In this document: in pieces, positions 25,487 through 38,395 of the stretch
Position numbering within the stretch: position 1 is the first letter of the stretch
Layout of the letters: each line of letters opens with the position of its first letter
Assembly (NCBI RefSeq): GCF_004664715.2
Contig: NC_051070.1
Location: 45,890,456 to 45,954,455 of the forward strand
DNA: 64,000 nt
Source: Peromyscus leucopus
Taxonomy: Eukaryota; Chordata; Mammalia; Rodentia; Cricetidae
Reading direction: 5' to 3'
The notes under the pieces: model-generated
What the model saw: only the letters and a program-made list of their open reading frames with translations
What the model was told of the DNA's origin: nothing
Database searches by the model: none
Position numbers and translations under genes: made by a program

Positions 25487-26884
25487 TTCCACTCCCTGGC
25501 CCCCAAAGGCTTATAACCACATCATAATGCAAAAATGCACTCACTCCAACTGCAAAAGTCCCCATAGTCTATAACAGTCTCAAACTTAAGTAAAAGTCTG
25601 AAATTCAAAGTCTCTTCTGAGATTCATGCAATCTCAAACTGATATCTATAAAATCAAAATCAAAAAGCAGATAACATACTTCCAACATATAATGGTACAG
25701 ATATACATTACCAATCCAAAATGAAGGGAAGGGAGCCCAGTGAGAAAATACTGGACCAAAGCAAGACCTAAAACCAGGTGGACAAACTCCAAACTCCCCA
25801 TCTCCATGTCTGATGTCAAAACTCTCTTCAGATCTCCAACTCCATTCAGCTTTGTTGGCTGCAACACACTTCTCTCTCTTGGACTGGTTCCAGTCCCTGT
25901 TAGCAGCTTTCCTTGGAAGGTATCTCATAGCTCTGGCATCTCTAATATCTTGAGAACTCTAAAACAATCCAGGCTTCAAACTTCCAGCTTCATGCAATGG
26001 CCTCTCTAGGTCTCCATTCAGGGACACCCCTGATACATGCCTGGCTTCAGCGGCTGTCCTTAGACATGGAGGCAAATTCCATGGCCCCTTCCTTCTATCC
26101 CTAACTCCAGAACCACATGGCTGATTCTGCCAAGTTCTGCTGCTTGCTGGGGCTGGAACATGGCCCCTTGTTCAATTACATTTTCACCAGCTTGCTGTCC
26201 TGAAACTTGCTCTGTAGACCAGGTTGGCCTCTGCCATCCCTTGCTGGGATTAAAGATGTGTACCACCACACCCAGCTCTAAGCTTTTCTTTAATTCCTTT
26301 TCCCAAATTGGAAATTTAGCTGGGTGGGGTCTTGCCCTGAGGTCACCACTCCCCTTATTCCATTTCTTAATCTGTTTATCTCCTTAAACACAGGAATTAA
26401 TTCCATTCTGCTTCCTGTGTTGCTTTTCTCAATCTGTATACTTTGTATTTTTCCTTGCTCAGCTTGCTTCTTTTCATTATAAATCTTCATTAGAGTTAAC
26501 ACTAACCACCATAGAAAAGAGTCTGTACTAGGCTGTTTTGAGATTTCCTCTGCCAAAGGAACTAACCCAAAACTACCCACTTTAGTCTCAGGCAGACTCT
26601 TTGGACAAGGGCAAAAAAGCAGCCACATTCTTCACCAAAATATCACAAGAATAAGCTCTAGGCCACATATTAATATTCTTCTCCTCTGTAACCTCTTGAG
26701 CAAGGCCTCACAGTTCATCAAATCACACTCAGCACCACTGTCTTCCATGCTCCTACTCGTTTGGCCCATTAGGCAGTGCTTAAAGCATTCCACTGACTTC
26801 CTAACTCAAGTTCCCAAAGTCTGTATTTTTCAAATATATATGGTCAGGACTATCACAGAAACGCCCATTTCCAGTACCAACTTC
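25487..26884 (-). mobile_element. MaLR internal region (non-coding relic)
   Basis: Begins next to the 3' LTR with 'ttccactccctggcccccaa' and ends at 'agtaccaactt'. A B1-like motif ('ttgctgggattaaagatgtg') at about 26200-26285 seems to belong to the element consensus or to be a decayed B1. Frames here (e.g. 25605-25928, 26290-26628) are short and not intact gag or pol. Confidence 0.8.
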
Positions 26885-27232
26885 TGTCTTAGGTAGGGCT
26901 TCTATTGCCGTGAAGAGACACTATGAACATAGCAACTCTCACAAGGAAAACATTTAATTAGTGTGACTTGCTTAAGTTCAGTGGTTCAGTCCATGATCTT
27001 CATGGTGGGACATGGCAGTATGCAGGTAGATATGGTGCTGGAGAATTCTACATCTTGATAGGCAAGCAAAAGAAAATAGTCTGTCTCACTGGTCACGGCT
27101 TGAGCATATATGGACCTCAAAGCCCACCTCCACAGTGACATCTCCTACAACAAGGTCATACCTACTCCAACAAGGCCACATCTCCTAATAGTGCCATTCC
27201 TTTGGGGGGCCATTTTCTTTCAAACCACCACA
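26885..27232 (-). repeat. 5' LTR of the MaLR element
   Basis: Upstream LTR in element orientation. 'tgtcttaggtagggcttcta' at one end and 'tttcaaaccaccaca' at the other; shares length, order and termini with the partner LTR. Confidence 0.85.
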
Positions 27233-27239
27233 AGAGAAT

Positions 27240-27447
27240 GTTTATTTAATTGTTTCACTTATTATTAGTATGTGTGTACATGCATGATGTTTGGGGTAGG
27301 TATGCCAAGGCGAACACATGGAGGTCCAATAGCCAAAAACTGGTTCTCTCTTTCTACCATGTAGGCACCAGGAATCAAACCCAGGTTCTCAGGCTAAGTG
27401 CTAAGTATCTTTACCTACTGAGCCATCTCAGAGACTTTACTTTCAAG
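27240..27447 (-). repeat. B3-type SINE
   Basis: Reverse: 'tgtgtgtacatgcatgatgt', 'ttctctctttctaccatgta', 'ggaatcaaacccaggttctc' and 'tttacctactgagccatctc'. It directly adjoins the MaLR 5' LTR. Confidence 0.8.
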
Positions 27448-28006
27448 GTTTTAATATAGGTAAAATTGGAGATCCTATCTCTTTAGTAAATGCTTTCTCA
27501 AACCCTGCTCTAAGGACTCAATCCTACCAGAACAGAGCTGCCAGTGGCCAGTGAGAAGACTTCAGGAAGGAACTCTCAAACTAGGTTTGGGGGCTTATTT
27601 GTCTTCTAACAATTACATGGTGGCATATTTATTTCAAAATGGTCCAGGTATATTAAATGCTATGGAGCATTTTGATATCCCAAAGCCACTTTTATCTAAA
27701 AAGTTACACTGCAGTGCAGTCAGATTTGCTAGTCACAGGTTTAAGAAGCTGCAGTCCCTGACGACTGTATTGGATGAGAGGAGGACCACAGCGCAGAAGA
27801 GCCCTCAGCACCTTCACGGCAATTTCAATTATACCCACTGTCCCACGGTACGGTTGCTGCCCCAGCCTGCTGGGGACTCCCTAAGCTGCCTCTTCCATGG
27901 CTGTCTCAGGCAGAGCAGGGGAGCATGACCAGCACAGATGCCCCTGAGCTACAGAGTGAAGCTATTTCCAGTTAAGGGACACTCAGTAGGCTAGGGGCAT
28001 TTCAAT

Positions 28007-28060
<54 letters not shown>

Positions 28061-30057
28061 AAAGCTGAGTTTTAGAAACTAAATTTTACTCTGAGCCTCC
28101 TTGTATTTCAGCATCTTGCTGGCCTGTCTGGGTATTCTATCCCAGTCTTTGATTCTCCCCCCCTCCCAATGCCCTGATGCCCAAATCTCAGTCTTCATCC
28201 TCTGTAGGATGGGCCAAGGCCCCAAGCATTGTCACTCTGACAGATATCTGATCTCTCACCAACCCTCTTTGAGGGTTCTGACTGAGGGAGGCAAATGCTT
28301 AAAAAGAAAATGCTGAAGTATTCATTGACAGCCTCAACCTCACTGAGGGAGACTTCTCTGATGTCCTGAAGGGGGCCTACAAGGGAGGCTACAAGCTGAT
28401 TCATTTTTGAAATTCGTAGCAGCCACAGGAAAGGGCTCACCTCTAGTCTAGGAGATAAACAACACATCATAACATATTTATTAGCCTGGAGCCTTTTACT
28501 GTATTCAAAGAGCCTTCTCTCTTTTCCTTTTGCCCCCATTCCTGCCCCTTCTCTTTCTCATTTACACAAACTCCCAGGGCCAGAAGAGACGTTGGGGGCT
28601 AAGGTTAAAGTCTGGCTGCCCTTTGCCCTCCTTCTGTCTCCGTTCATCTCTTCAACTCCCCTCCTCCTCCCATTTACTAAAATTGTTACTGCCTACAGGA
28701 TCGGCCCAACTAAGATCATGGCCACTGGGACTGTATTTGATGAGAGGGAATAATAGTATAAACATGATAAGGGTGATATAATGCTTTCTGCCTAGGTCAT
28801 GACTGGTTGTAACCTTCCAGTTAAGTGTGGAAGGACCAACCCAAGCATAAGACCTACCTGATCTCACACACATCAATATAAGACTAGGATTTCAGTGCTC
28901 TGCTAAGATAATGAATAAACAAACCATACTTCAGCCAAATAAATAGCAAATTTTGAAGACTTTCAGCTTTAAAGTAGAAACACACCCTTAGTTAGGGGAG
29001 GAGAAACTTTATTATAAACTAGTTTAGGGATGTGATTTTGTCCTGACTTAATCATTCATCATCACCACCACTACCACCACCATCAACATCATCAAAATGT
29101 AAGCATTTTTGGAATGCCTACAAAGAGAAGTTAATTCTGGAGCTTATGATATTCTGTCACGGTTAGAAAGGGGCATTGAATGGGGAGATATGGGCAGTCA
29201 CAGGCAACCTAATGGCACCACTGGTCCTTACACATGGGTGCCAGGCCCACTGGGTGAAAAGCAAGACACAATGATAGCCACACAACTGAACGTAAGCAGC
29301 ACTGTTGGACTTAGGACTGGATCCTCCTGCTCTGACAACCATGCTGAACTGGGAAACAGTCACTGAGTCGTCTATACAGTAACAACACGGGTCTAGTGAA
29401 TGCAGGGTCACCATTATTTTAACTCACACACACAAAGATGGGAGTAGGGAGGCACAGTTCTTCAGGCAGCCTGGGCTAGACCCTTGGCTGCCCCAAGAGA
29501 GGTCAAAAGTAAAGCTATTGTCTCCAAGCTTGTAATACTCACCACTTCTTGGGAACCAGCTCACTTCCCGTGCTGGGCCCCCTTGTGGTCTCCCTGTTGG
29601 GACTCAGGTCTGCTTTGGCTTCTGATTTTGCAAGTTGTCGGTTGCTGCAAATAATGAGAAGTAGGGGAATTTAAAGACAATGAACAATCAGAAGGCACAA
29701 CTATGAGAAAGACTTGGTGATCGTCACTTAAGGCAGACGTGGTTTTGTTGCTGTTGTTTCTCAATCTAGACCTGGCACACTGAACAAAAGCCCACAGTAC
29801 CTGTCCAAGTGTGCAAATGTCACCTGTAGGGAGGGACACAGAAGCACTGCACTTGGGCCCTACATAATGAAACATTCCTGCATATTTGTGACCCCTGTAA
29901 GATTTTTCACCTCTCCAAAAATGTACACAGGACGAAAAGGTATCCACCTGATCAGAAGGAACACAGGAACAAAAAGGGAGCATTGTTATTCACTTAACAG
30001 TATTCAGGGCTGCAAGCTGCCTACCTTGAAAGAAATCCTCAGTGACCTTAAACCACT
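27448..30057. other. mostly single-copy DNA
   Basis: Contains the CA array at 28011-28058 and a short CAC/CAT trinucleotide patch at about 29055-29095. No gene is recognised. The 125-residue frame at 27551-27928 and the 140-residue minus frame at 29561-29983 have no motif. Confidence 0.5.
28011..28058. repeat. (CA)n microsatellite
   Basis: About 24 perfect CA units ending 'cacgcaaaag'. Confidence 0.97.
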
Positions 30058-30070
30058 GGAAATGTTTTTT

Positions 30071-30306
30071 TTTTTTTTTTAATTTTACTTTTTAAAGAAG
30101 TAAATTTTTATTTATTCTTCTCTTATGTGCACTGATGTTCTACCTGCATGTGTGTCTGTGTGTGTCTGTATGTCTATGTGAGGGTGTCAGATCCCCTGGA
30201 ACTGGAGTTTCAGATAGCTCTGAGCTGCCATGTGGGTGGAACAGAATCTGGGTCCTCTGGAAGGATATCCAGTCCTCTTAACCACTGAGCCATCGCTCCA
30301 GCCCCA
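30071..30306 (-). repeat. B2 SINE with target duplication
   Basis: Reverse B2: T tail, 'tacctgcatgtgtgtctgtg', 'cagatcccctggaactggag' and the head 'ccactgagccatcgctccag'. 'ggaaatg' followed by a T run at 30058 recurs as 'ggaaatgc' plus T run at 30307, a probable target duplication. Confidence 0.9.
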
Positions 30307-30532
30307 GGAAATGCTTTTTAAAACAATGACTTCTCTTTAGTTCCACGGTTTACAAAGTAATTTAGCAGACATTATCATCTTTGATTTTTATAATGGTTTT
30401 TATATCTCTAGTTTCAAAACAAAGAAATAGGTACCTCAACCCTCCCCAACACCAACAAGACATATATGGCAGCAAGAACATGTGGACTTGGTTACAAATG
30501 CAGGCCGAAAACCAGGTTTCTTACCTTAAAAA

Positions 30533-30620
30533 ATATATACATAAACACATACATATATGTGTGTGTGTGTATATATATATATATACATATAAATATATAT
30601 ACACATATATTTATTATTTA
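30533..30620. repeat. (TA)n/(TG)n compound microsatellite
   Basis: Mixed 'atacataa', 'tgtgtgtgtg' and 'tatatatata' runs lying at the tail side of the next SINE. Confidence 0.9.
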
Positions 30621-30820
30621 TTATTTGTGTGTATGTGTGACATGCATATATATGATGTGTATTATGTGTGCAATGTGCTGGTGTGCATGTGCCATGGGGC
30701 ACATGTAAAAGTCAGAGGACGATTTTCAGAAGTGAATTCTCTCCTGCCATGTTCTCTCGAGTCCCAAGGTTGAACTCAGGTCATCAGCTCTTCACCTGCT
30801 GAGCTGTCTCTTCCACACCC
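30621..30820 (-). repeat. B3-type SINE
   Basis: Reverse: 'ggggcacatgtaaaagtcag', 'aggttgaactcaggtcatca' and 'ttcacctgctgagctgtctc'. The AT/GT array to its left replaces its normal tail. Confidence 0.78.
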
Positions 30821-31047
30821 TGAACCAGGCTTCCCGAGTCCTCCACCCATATTTGTATTGTTACACCAGTGGCACTTTGCCAGTTTTCAGAACCAAGCCC
30901 TTCTTACCTTAGGCAAGACTTACTACCTTTCAAGACATTTGCTAAGTGCAAGGGAACTTCACGTGCAATAAAATGGCTCTTTCTTGCATTTTTATCAGAT
31001 CTATTGATGATTCCATTCATATCATGAGATAGCAAAGTCTAAAAAAC

Positions 31048-31425
<378 letters not shown>

Positions 31426-31469
31426 AATAGACTCAGAACATGCTAATATCCCAATGCTTCCATAAGTTA

Positions 31470-31528
31470 AAAAAAAAAAAAAAGAAAAACAAGAAAAAAA
31501 GAGCAACAACAAAAAATAAAAAGGAAAA
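31470..31528. repeat. A-rich low-complexity tract
   Basis: A runs punctuated by single G or C: 'gaaaaacaagaaaaaaagag'. It may be a remnant of a retroposon tail. Confidence 0.8.
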
Positions 31529-32964
31529 GCGCCCAAGGTGAGAAGCTGCATGGAAAAGTGCGTCAGGAGAGCAGGGCCTGGGCTGAGCCCTGACAGTCAC
31601 CCGAGAGCCAGCAGCTGCCTCCAGGAGTGTGCATGTTCTCAACCGTTTGTCTTCTCGCCCTCGCTCTCTGTGGACCAAATTTTGTTCATTTCACAGCACT
31701 ATGTGGTACTTCTTGATATTCTGTAAAACATTCCACTTAGACATGTTGACTTCACTAATTAGTCTATAAATACTTGACTTTTACCCACTGCTTTAGTGAG
31801 TGAGATAATTACTGAGGAAAGGCCGAAGCGTTTATGGTCAATCAGATGAGGAGAAAGGGAATATGGTCTTTTAGACGAGGAAAATGTAAAACATTGTGAG
31901 GCCAGGCAGAAGCTATTAGCAGGATCAATATCTCGACTGGTACCTTAATAAATCATTGCATCAAAGTCTTGACACAGGATGGAGAAAACCTCAGTCTGTC
32001 TCCCCTACAAGCTTCCAAATTGGAAAATAAAACTCTATTTAAATTACAAAGACCTTATTGGTATACACGGAATATGACAAGTTCCTGAAGCGGTTTCTGG
32101 ATTCGGGGTGTAGAAAGAGCACTGAATCATCAGTGAGGGAAGAGAAGCAGAAAGACAAAGAGCACAGCCTTTCTCCAGGCTGCACTTTCTAATTTGCAAC
32201 TAGTAAATATGTATGAATCTGCTCCACTGCAGCTATGGATGACATACTGCTTTCTAGAGAGAGCACGGAGTGGAGAAATCAAAGCAGAGGATGGTTTGGA
32301 GTCACAACCAGCTTCCTCTCCCAGTTAATAGTTCTCAATCTTTCTACCACCCTCCACTTACACTTCTTAAATCACCATCCTTTGGGCCCCATTTCCTAAA
32401 ATGAAAAGCACTTCGACAGCAATAGATGCTCACTGTATGGTATGCAGCATCCCGAGGTGAGTTCTCACTGTATAGGGAGGGGTGAACAACAGTAAATTTC
32501 TCTAACCCCTTAATCAGGCCCATTGTCTTTGATGGTCCCAGGAAAACATGCAAACAACTAGAAGAAGTTGCTAGGCTTGCCGGTCCAGTTTTCTTTTGTA
32601 ACCTCAAGACTATTTGTCTTTTCTCACATGTAGCAAAAACCAAAAGAAGGATTTGGCAGAGTGTTGCCATGGAAATCAGCCTTTCCCTTGGAGCGCTGTA
32701 GTTCCTCACTTATTGAGATGGCATGGGAGAGGGTAGACAATATTTTGACTTGCTTCTGCTTTGCACTTGCGGTGCTTAATTAAAATAGTTTTTCCTGGGA
32801 GTTCAAGTTACTGGGGATCTCTCCAACCTCGGGACGTTAAGCTAAGAAGACCTCACGTCTTAAGATGTGTTTAGAGGACTTACAGCTGGGAGATCAACAG
32901 CAAACAAAAGCCAAGCTCCCTAGCAACTCGCAATGTTCATTTGTGATTAATTAAGACTTTTTTC
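31529..32964. other. single-copy DNA, nothing recognised
   Basis: No repeat, RNA gene or exon recognised. The 121-residue minus frame at 32344-32709 has no motif. Confidence 0.5.
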
Positions 32965-33420
32965 ATTGAACAAATATTTTCAAGCACTTAAATGTTAGAC
33001 AGGCTTGATGATAATTATATGGTTTTAAAAGAGTCCAGAAGTTTCTAATCTCAAAAAGGTTGACACTCTTAAGGAAGACATACACACATAAAAAGTTAAC
33101 TAGCTGAAGATTTGGCTTATGATATAAAAAGGTGACGATCAGAAATGCCATATTCGCTTATGTGTCAGCAGGGGGATGTGGTGGATTTACAAAAGACATC
33201 TTTATTACAGGCTGTCAGGGAAGGGCTCTTGGGAGGTGGTAAATGAGCTGGTTGTGACCTGAGGAAATAAGGGAGGAAAGGGACACATATTCCAATCGGT
33301 ACAGGAAGCTTGATGGAAACCAGGTGGAAGCACACAGCCCAAGTCAGAGAGAACGGACACTGCAGATGAGGAGCAGGTCCCCAAAAGCAAGGACAGTGGG
33401 TAGACTGTCTGAGTCTCAAG
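32965..33420 (+). repeat. possible ancient mammal-wide repeat, family name not recalled
   Basis: 'ggctgtcagggaagggctct', 'tgtgacctgaggaaataagg' and 'aggaaagggacacatattcc' resemble a repeat I know from other mammals (consensus wording near 'gtcagggaaggcctc' and 'ctgaggcaggaa'). Similar wording recurs near 38.1, 48.1 and 56.2 kb. Tentative. Confidence 0.33.
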
Positions 33421-35272
33421 CCTCAAGCCTCTTTCTTAGGATGGAAGAGATTTGGCAGGTCAGATGAATGCTTATTGCAGCTCCAAGTCCGGGAACACGA
33501 AGCAGAGTCAAATCAGCTTGTGACCAAGAGATGACAGGGGATGCGGGAAATGGGGGAGGGAGGGGGGAATGTGCTTCCATAAATGAGTCTTTGACTCGCA
33601 GAATGTCTGCTTATCATAGAAAATGGCTTTCTGAAGAGCACGAAGCAACCCGCAGCTTCAGGGAAGAGATACCAGGAGGATGGTTGTTTGGGAAAACATT
33701 CCCTAACAAGAACAGGTATGACTGACAAAATAAGACAAGTTCTCTTGCGTGGGAGGAACAAACAGGAAGAAGGGATGGGCACTAGGTACGAGGCACAGCA
33801 TCCAGCAAAGGCTGTGTCCTAAGTCAATTGATAGCCAAACACCGGCCAGGTTCAGCCGCCTGGGCTTAAAGAAGAAAACTTACATGTGGCTGGAGGTGGA
33901 AAACCAAGAAGGTGAGAAGACATCAGTCAAGAAGCCAAGACCACTGGACCTTAACCAGCTGTCACTGATGCTCATCCATATTCACACTATCTCCCACATG
34001 ATAAATTTCAGGATATTGAGGCCCAGCCCGGTGCCCCACCACAGTGCATCACAAGAAAATAAGCTGAAGGTGGTGAGAGAAGACCCCCTACATGAGAAGT
34101 GTGTATGAGCTATGCTGATTGGAGGGTTGTGTCTGTGGTCCAGCCTGGGTGCTGGGAAACCAGCCTGGAGATGAACCAGCCAGAAGCCTACTCATAGAGA
34201 CCACTAAAATCTTTGTCGGATGACCAGCTCAGTATACAGTTTGCCCTGACACTGTCCTCCATAACAACTGTGAGACTTTCAGCACAAAGACCACCAGCCA
34301 ACGCACTGATGACAGTGTTTGACGGGCCAGGAGCATTCTGCGGTCTCTGGTCTCAACGATTCCTCTGGGTGTCCTTGTTCAAGCAGCAGTTAAGTGGAAA
34401 ATGATTAGCACACTGCTCACTTCCTTGAGGCATAGCAAGGCTGGACCAGTGACTCAGCCCTGTGCTTGGAAGGAGCCAGGGTGCTTTCTGGAATGGATCT
34501 GGGTTTGTGCTGGTGTCAGGGACAGCTCAGCGCTTTGCTGGCAGGCCACAGTGATTCAGCCACTCACTCGCCTTTGCTGCCTCTGCCGACTTTCCTCTAC
34601 TAACTGTTGCCTCTGTGACAGGGAGGCACTTTAACTTTTCTGCTGCCATGATCGGGACCATTCACTGTGTTTCCCCCCACACTCACATTTACAGGAGAGC
34701 CAAATGAATGATTATAGCACAATTTAGCCAGGAAGGCAACAAGAGGTACAAGGACTAAAGAGAGGTAGATTTTTATAAGAAAGCTCTTAGTTTGGATTTG
34801 AAACTAGTAGACTTCTTCTCAGTAGACAGCCAACATGGTCTTCGGGACTGACATTTCTTTGTGATAAAGAGGTTTTGTTTTGTTTTGTTTTTTTTCTTTT
34901 TACCACTTAAATTCTCTCCCAAACTCCCTCTTCTAGAGGGTGAAGTACAAACAACACTAGAAAGGAGTTCTTTCTGATTTTTGCTCCTCTTCTCTGGAAG
35001 GCACTTGAGTCTATAACCAAAAGGTGCCACACACAAGGCAAAAATCCAATACAAGGGATGTTCCCAGCTCACTGCACATCCTCTCAGCTAAATCTGGCAA
35101 ACTCACTCCCATCTGGTCTACTGGCCAGTTCCTGCAGAATGCAGCTGGGCTGGAACAAGGGTTCAGTCAACAGCACTCAGTGAGACATGCCCTCTGGCCT
35201 GCTGACCTCTCAAATGTGCAAAAGACAGGGGTCACAAAACAGCCCTTCCAAACACAAGCATTCTTATTTAAA
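33421..35272. other. single-copy DNA
   Basis: Only low-complexity structure is visible: a GTTTT run at about 34871-34900. No gene is recognised. Frames at 33749-34108 and 34401-34634 have no motif. Confidence 0.5.
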
Positions 35273-35308
35273 TACCCGCCCCCCCCCCCTCCACACACAC
35301 ACCCTTGT
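35273..35308. repeat. C-run and CA low-complexity tract
   Basis: 'cccgccccccccccctccac' followed by 'acacacaccc': a poly-C tract joined to a short CA run. Confidence 0.9.
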
Positions 35309-35530
35309 GAGCTTTTATTTTCAGTGCTCAGTCTCTTCTAGGAGAAAATTGGTACTTTGGCTGCTGACAAATAGCACTGGAATCCAGGATTCCACACACA
35401 GCTTTCCTTCATACCGGGGATGGATGACAATATGCAATTCACAGCAAAGTCAAACTCAGTAGATGAATCACAACACAAGTTTGTCTCTCAGGCAGAATGG
35501 GTGACCAAGGAAATGAGTACTTCCTTAAAC

Positions 35531-35531
<1 letters not shown>

Positions 35532-35575
<44 letters not shown>
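35532..35575. repeat. (CTG)n trinucleotide repeat
   Basis: A perfect TGC/CTG run of 44 bp, about 14 units, flanked by 'ttccttaaaca' and 'tttgtgtg'. It is not in any supported coding frame. Confidence 0.97.
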
Positions 35576-35577
<2 letters not shown>

Positions 35578-36317
35578 TGTGTGAATCACCCCAATCCTAG
35601 GTAACTGACCATGAACAAGGCAGCAGGGAGCCTAATCATGGAGAATATGTGGGTTTGCACCCCCATCCCCACCCAGGTGAGCTGTCAGGGATAAAACAGT
35701 CGAAAAAGAGCCACATCCACGTCGGAAGGAAAATCCCGTGTGGAGGAGCCTAGCAAAATACAGACTGCATGTAAATTTTAACCAAGAACTTTAATTTCTA
35801 ATAGGAATTAAAACATCCTATGAGTAGGGACCACATGGAATGTGGTAACAATATGAATCAAGTGTGGATTTCTTCATTTGGTTTCCAATTTTTCCCTTTT
35901 ATTAAAAGTGACTTATAAAACACATATGTAAGCATATATTGTTGTTAACTAACTCTTTAGAAATACTAGCATAAAATCTCCTTCGTCAGTGCTTCATGCA
36001 TACCTTTGGGCTTCTCTTACAAATATTATACGTTGGAACCAAAAAAACTAATTAATTTAAAAAAAAAAAAAGCCAAAAATGCCAGCTCCATTCCCACCAG
36101 TTCCACTTTCTAAATAATCAACACAAACAACATTATGTTCAGCCTTGTACAAACAAACATTCATAAATGCAACACTTAAGAGTGTGCCTACCTGCTGGTA
36201 CCTATTTAAACTATTTGGAAGCATTTATTATTCCATTTACATATGATTTTTTATTATATAAAATACTTCTGGAGCACTGCTCCTTATGATTGACATAGAC
36301 CACTTTGTTTTACTTAT
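35576..36317. other. AT-rich single-copy DNA
   Basis: Contains an 11-A run at about 36060. Nothing else recognised. Confidence 0.5.
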
Positions 36318-36770
36318 GGCTGTTGCATTTAAATAAGAAATGTCTCCCCAAGACTCTTGTCTTGAAAGCTTGATTGGCAGATGATGGGCTTTGGGCAAGT
36401 GTCTACACACTGACCAATGGATTAATCCCTACATGGATTAAGATGGTGGCATTATCAGGAGGCAGTGTAAGGTAAGAGGTGGGCAGAGCTGAAGGAACAA
36501 GGTCCCTGGGGCATACACTGCAAAGCGTTATCTTGATCCCTGACCTTTCTCTTCCCTCTACTCCTCAAATGCCATGAGGTGAACATTTCTGCTTCTCCAC
36601 CACATGCTCCATGCTCCACCAAGATGCTCTGCCTTACCACAGGCCCACAGGGATGGGTCCAAGCAACCATGGACTGAAGCCTCCAAAACCTTGAGTCAAA
36701 AGAAATGATTCTTCCTTTTAAATTGTTTCTTAGATATTTATCATCACAGGGAAAGTCTTATTAATGCAAT
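36318..36770 (+). mobile_element. solo MaLR-type LTR (MLT1/MTE-like)
   Basis: 'aagaaatgtctccccaagac', 'tgccatgaggtgaacatttc', 'taccacaggcccacagggat', 'ccatggactgaagcctccaa' and 'aaattgtttcttagatattt' follow the order of an ERVL-MaLR LTR in sense orientation. No internal region or partner LTR is visible. Confidence 0.65.
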
Positions 36771-36999
36771 GTGATACCAATAATGCTGAAGAGATATACT
36801 ACATCCTCTGTATTCCCACTAGTACACTTTTATATTTCTTCCAAGTCTTGACTATTACAAAAAATATGCAAAATGCTATAGTGCAGTTATAAGTATGTAG
36901 TTGGGATAAATGCAACTAAAGCACCTTCAAAATTATTTTCCCAGTATGCATTCCTTCCAACAGTGTGGCAGGTTATTATTATGAAGTAGAATCAACAGT

Positions 37000-37214
37000 T
37001 TCAGATTTATTGATTTTTATTTTATGTGTGCGAGTGTTTTGCCCTTGTGTACTGTAGCCACCACATGAGTGCAGTGCCTGCAAGAGGCCAGAAGAGGGCA
37101 TTACAATGAGTGCAAGGGAACTTACAGGTGGCTGTGAGCCATCTGGGCGCTGGGAAAGGAACCCAGGTCCTCCACAAGAGCATCAGGGGTCTGAGCTGTC
37201 TTCCAGCCCCTCAC
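37000..37214 (-). repeat. B2 SINE
   Basis: Reverse: 'tttattttatgtgtgcgagt', 'ggccagaagagggcattaca', 'gggaaaggaacccaggtcct' and 'gagctgtcttccagcccc'. Confidence 0.88.
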
Positions 37215-38079
37215 CAGCAGTTTAAGCTGTCCTCAGTTGACAATCAAAAATACTGTCTTTTAAATTTCAATTTCGTTTCCATCATTAATAAGGCAGTTTG
37301 TCAGATACTAGCTTTTCCTTTGAACTGTGCATTCCTATTCTTATTTTCTTCTGTTGGACTGATGGATTTTATCACATTTGAGGCCTCTTTCAAAGTAATC
37401 AACCCATCCATCATCTGTTGCAGGTACAACAAAGTATTTTTCTTAATTTCCATGTGACTACAGCTACAGTTTGCTTAGGAGTGGGGATAATCTTCTAGAC
37501 TTGAAGGCATTTTATTTGTGGTTATGTGTGTTTGTGTTCAATGCAAGCATGTTCAATGTGTTCATGTAGCTACACACGCATACAGGTGCAGAATTCATGT
37601 ATACAATCTGAGGCCAAAGGAAAATATCTGATACTCTGCTCTAAATAAGCAAAGAGTGTTATGCCTTTATAGCCAGAAGAATCTCAACAAAAACACGGCC
37701 TGACCTCTAAACTTCCCTGAGTGCCTCTAGACAGAAGGGGCCTTTTTGAGATGTGTAGATGGCCAAGAAGTTAACCTCTTGGAGGCGTTCTATTGGTTTA
37801 AATAATACAATGTTTACTTATTCTTGCCTCTCAACTAGGAAATGGAATCAGCTGCTATTCAGAACAGCTAATCCTGAATTTATAAAGGAATGCTGTTCCC
37901 TGAAGTTTAATCAGAAGAATATTTCAAAAGCCTGTCCCACAGAAACCCTGCTGCACAGGCTGGAGAACCCTGCAGACTGGTCACTACCAACCCTCGTCAC
38001 ACCAGGACAGCGGTCCTGATGCTGTTCAGATGCAGTTTCTCAGTTGCATCCAATGAATGCTATCACCAGCTCTGCTGCG
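37215..38079. other. single-copy DNA, nothing firm
   Basis: 37500-37650 has TGTG/GCATG-rich text faintly like a SINE tail, too decayed to assign. No gene is seen. Confidence 0.45.
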
Positions 38080-38395
38080 AGGGAGCAATAGGTGAATGAA
38101 GAGCAGCAAGGTCTTCACTCGCTAGGAGCTTCCACTTTAGTGTGGCCAAGAGCAGTAGAGGAACAGACAGGGCAGGGCACAGAGCTCTGAAGAGGGGGGA
38201 TACAATTGCTTCCCTGGGTGCTGGTAAGAAAATGGAGGTGGTCATTGTCCCAGGTGGGGAGACTTCTTTGAGGAAGTCATCCATGGACTGATGACTTAGA
38301 TGAGAAGCCCCCCGACCAAGAGGAACTCAAGAGCAGGGGGCTAAGGCTGGGAAGGGAATAAAGGGGGTCAGCCAGGCTGGAGTTCAGTGAGTAGA
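38080..38395 (+). repeat. possible ancient mammal-wide repeat (same type as 33.0 kb)
   Basis: 'aggagcttccactttagtgt', 'cttctttgaggaagtcatcc' and 'ggctggagttcagtgagtag' match the order of the same remembered consensus. The family name is not recalled. Confidence 0.35.

Larger units (their letters stand above)
25120..27232 (-). mobile_element. complete MaLR (MT-type) retroelement with two LTRs
   Basis: Two same-orientation LTRs of about 367 bp (25120-25486) and 348 bp (26885-27232) both begin 'tgtc' and end 'tttcaaaccaccaca'. They flank a 1.4 kb internal region. Next to the upstream LTR the minus strand reads 'gaagttggtactggaaatgg', consistent with the MaLR/ERVL primer-binding region. The internal text (e.g. 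'acatacttccaacatataat', 'actccattcagctttgttgg', 'cattcagggacacccctgat') is MT-internal sequence as I remember it. MaLR internals have no working polymerase and were mobilised in trans. The expected 5-bp duplication is not clear ('acaag' versus 'agaga'). Confidence 0.88.

Noticed and set aside
37500..37650. TGTG/CATG-rich segment resembling a SINE tail
   Set aside because: No head or diagnostic core could be found.
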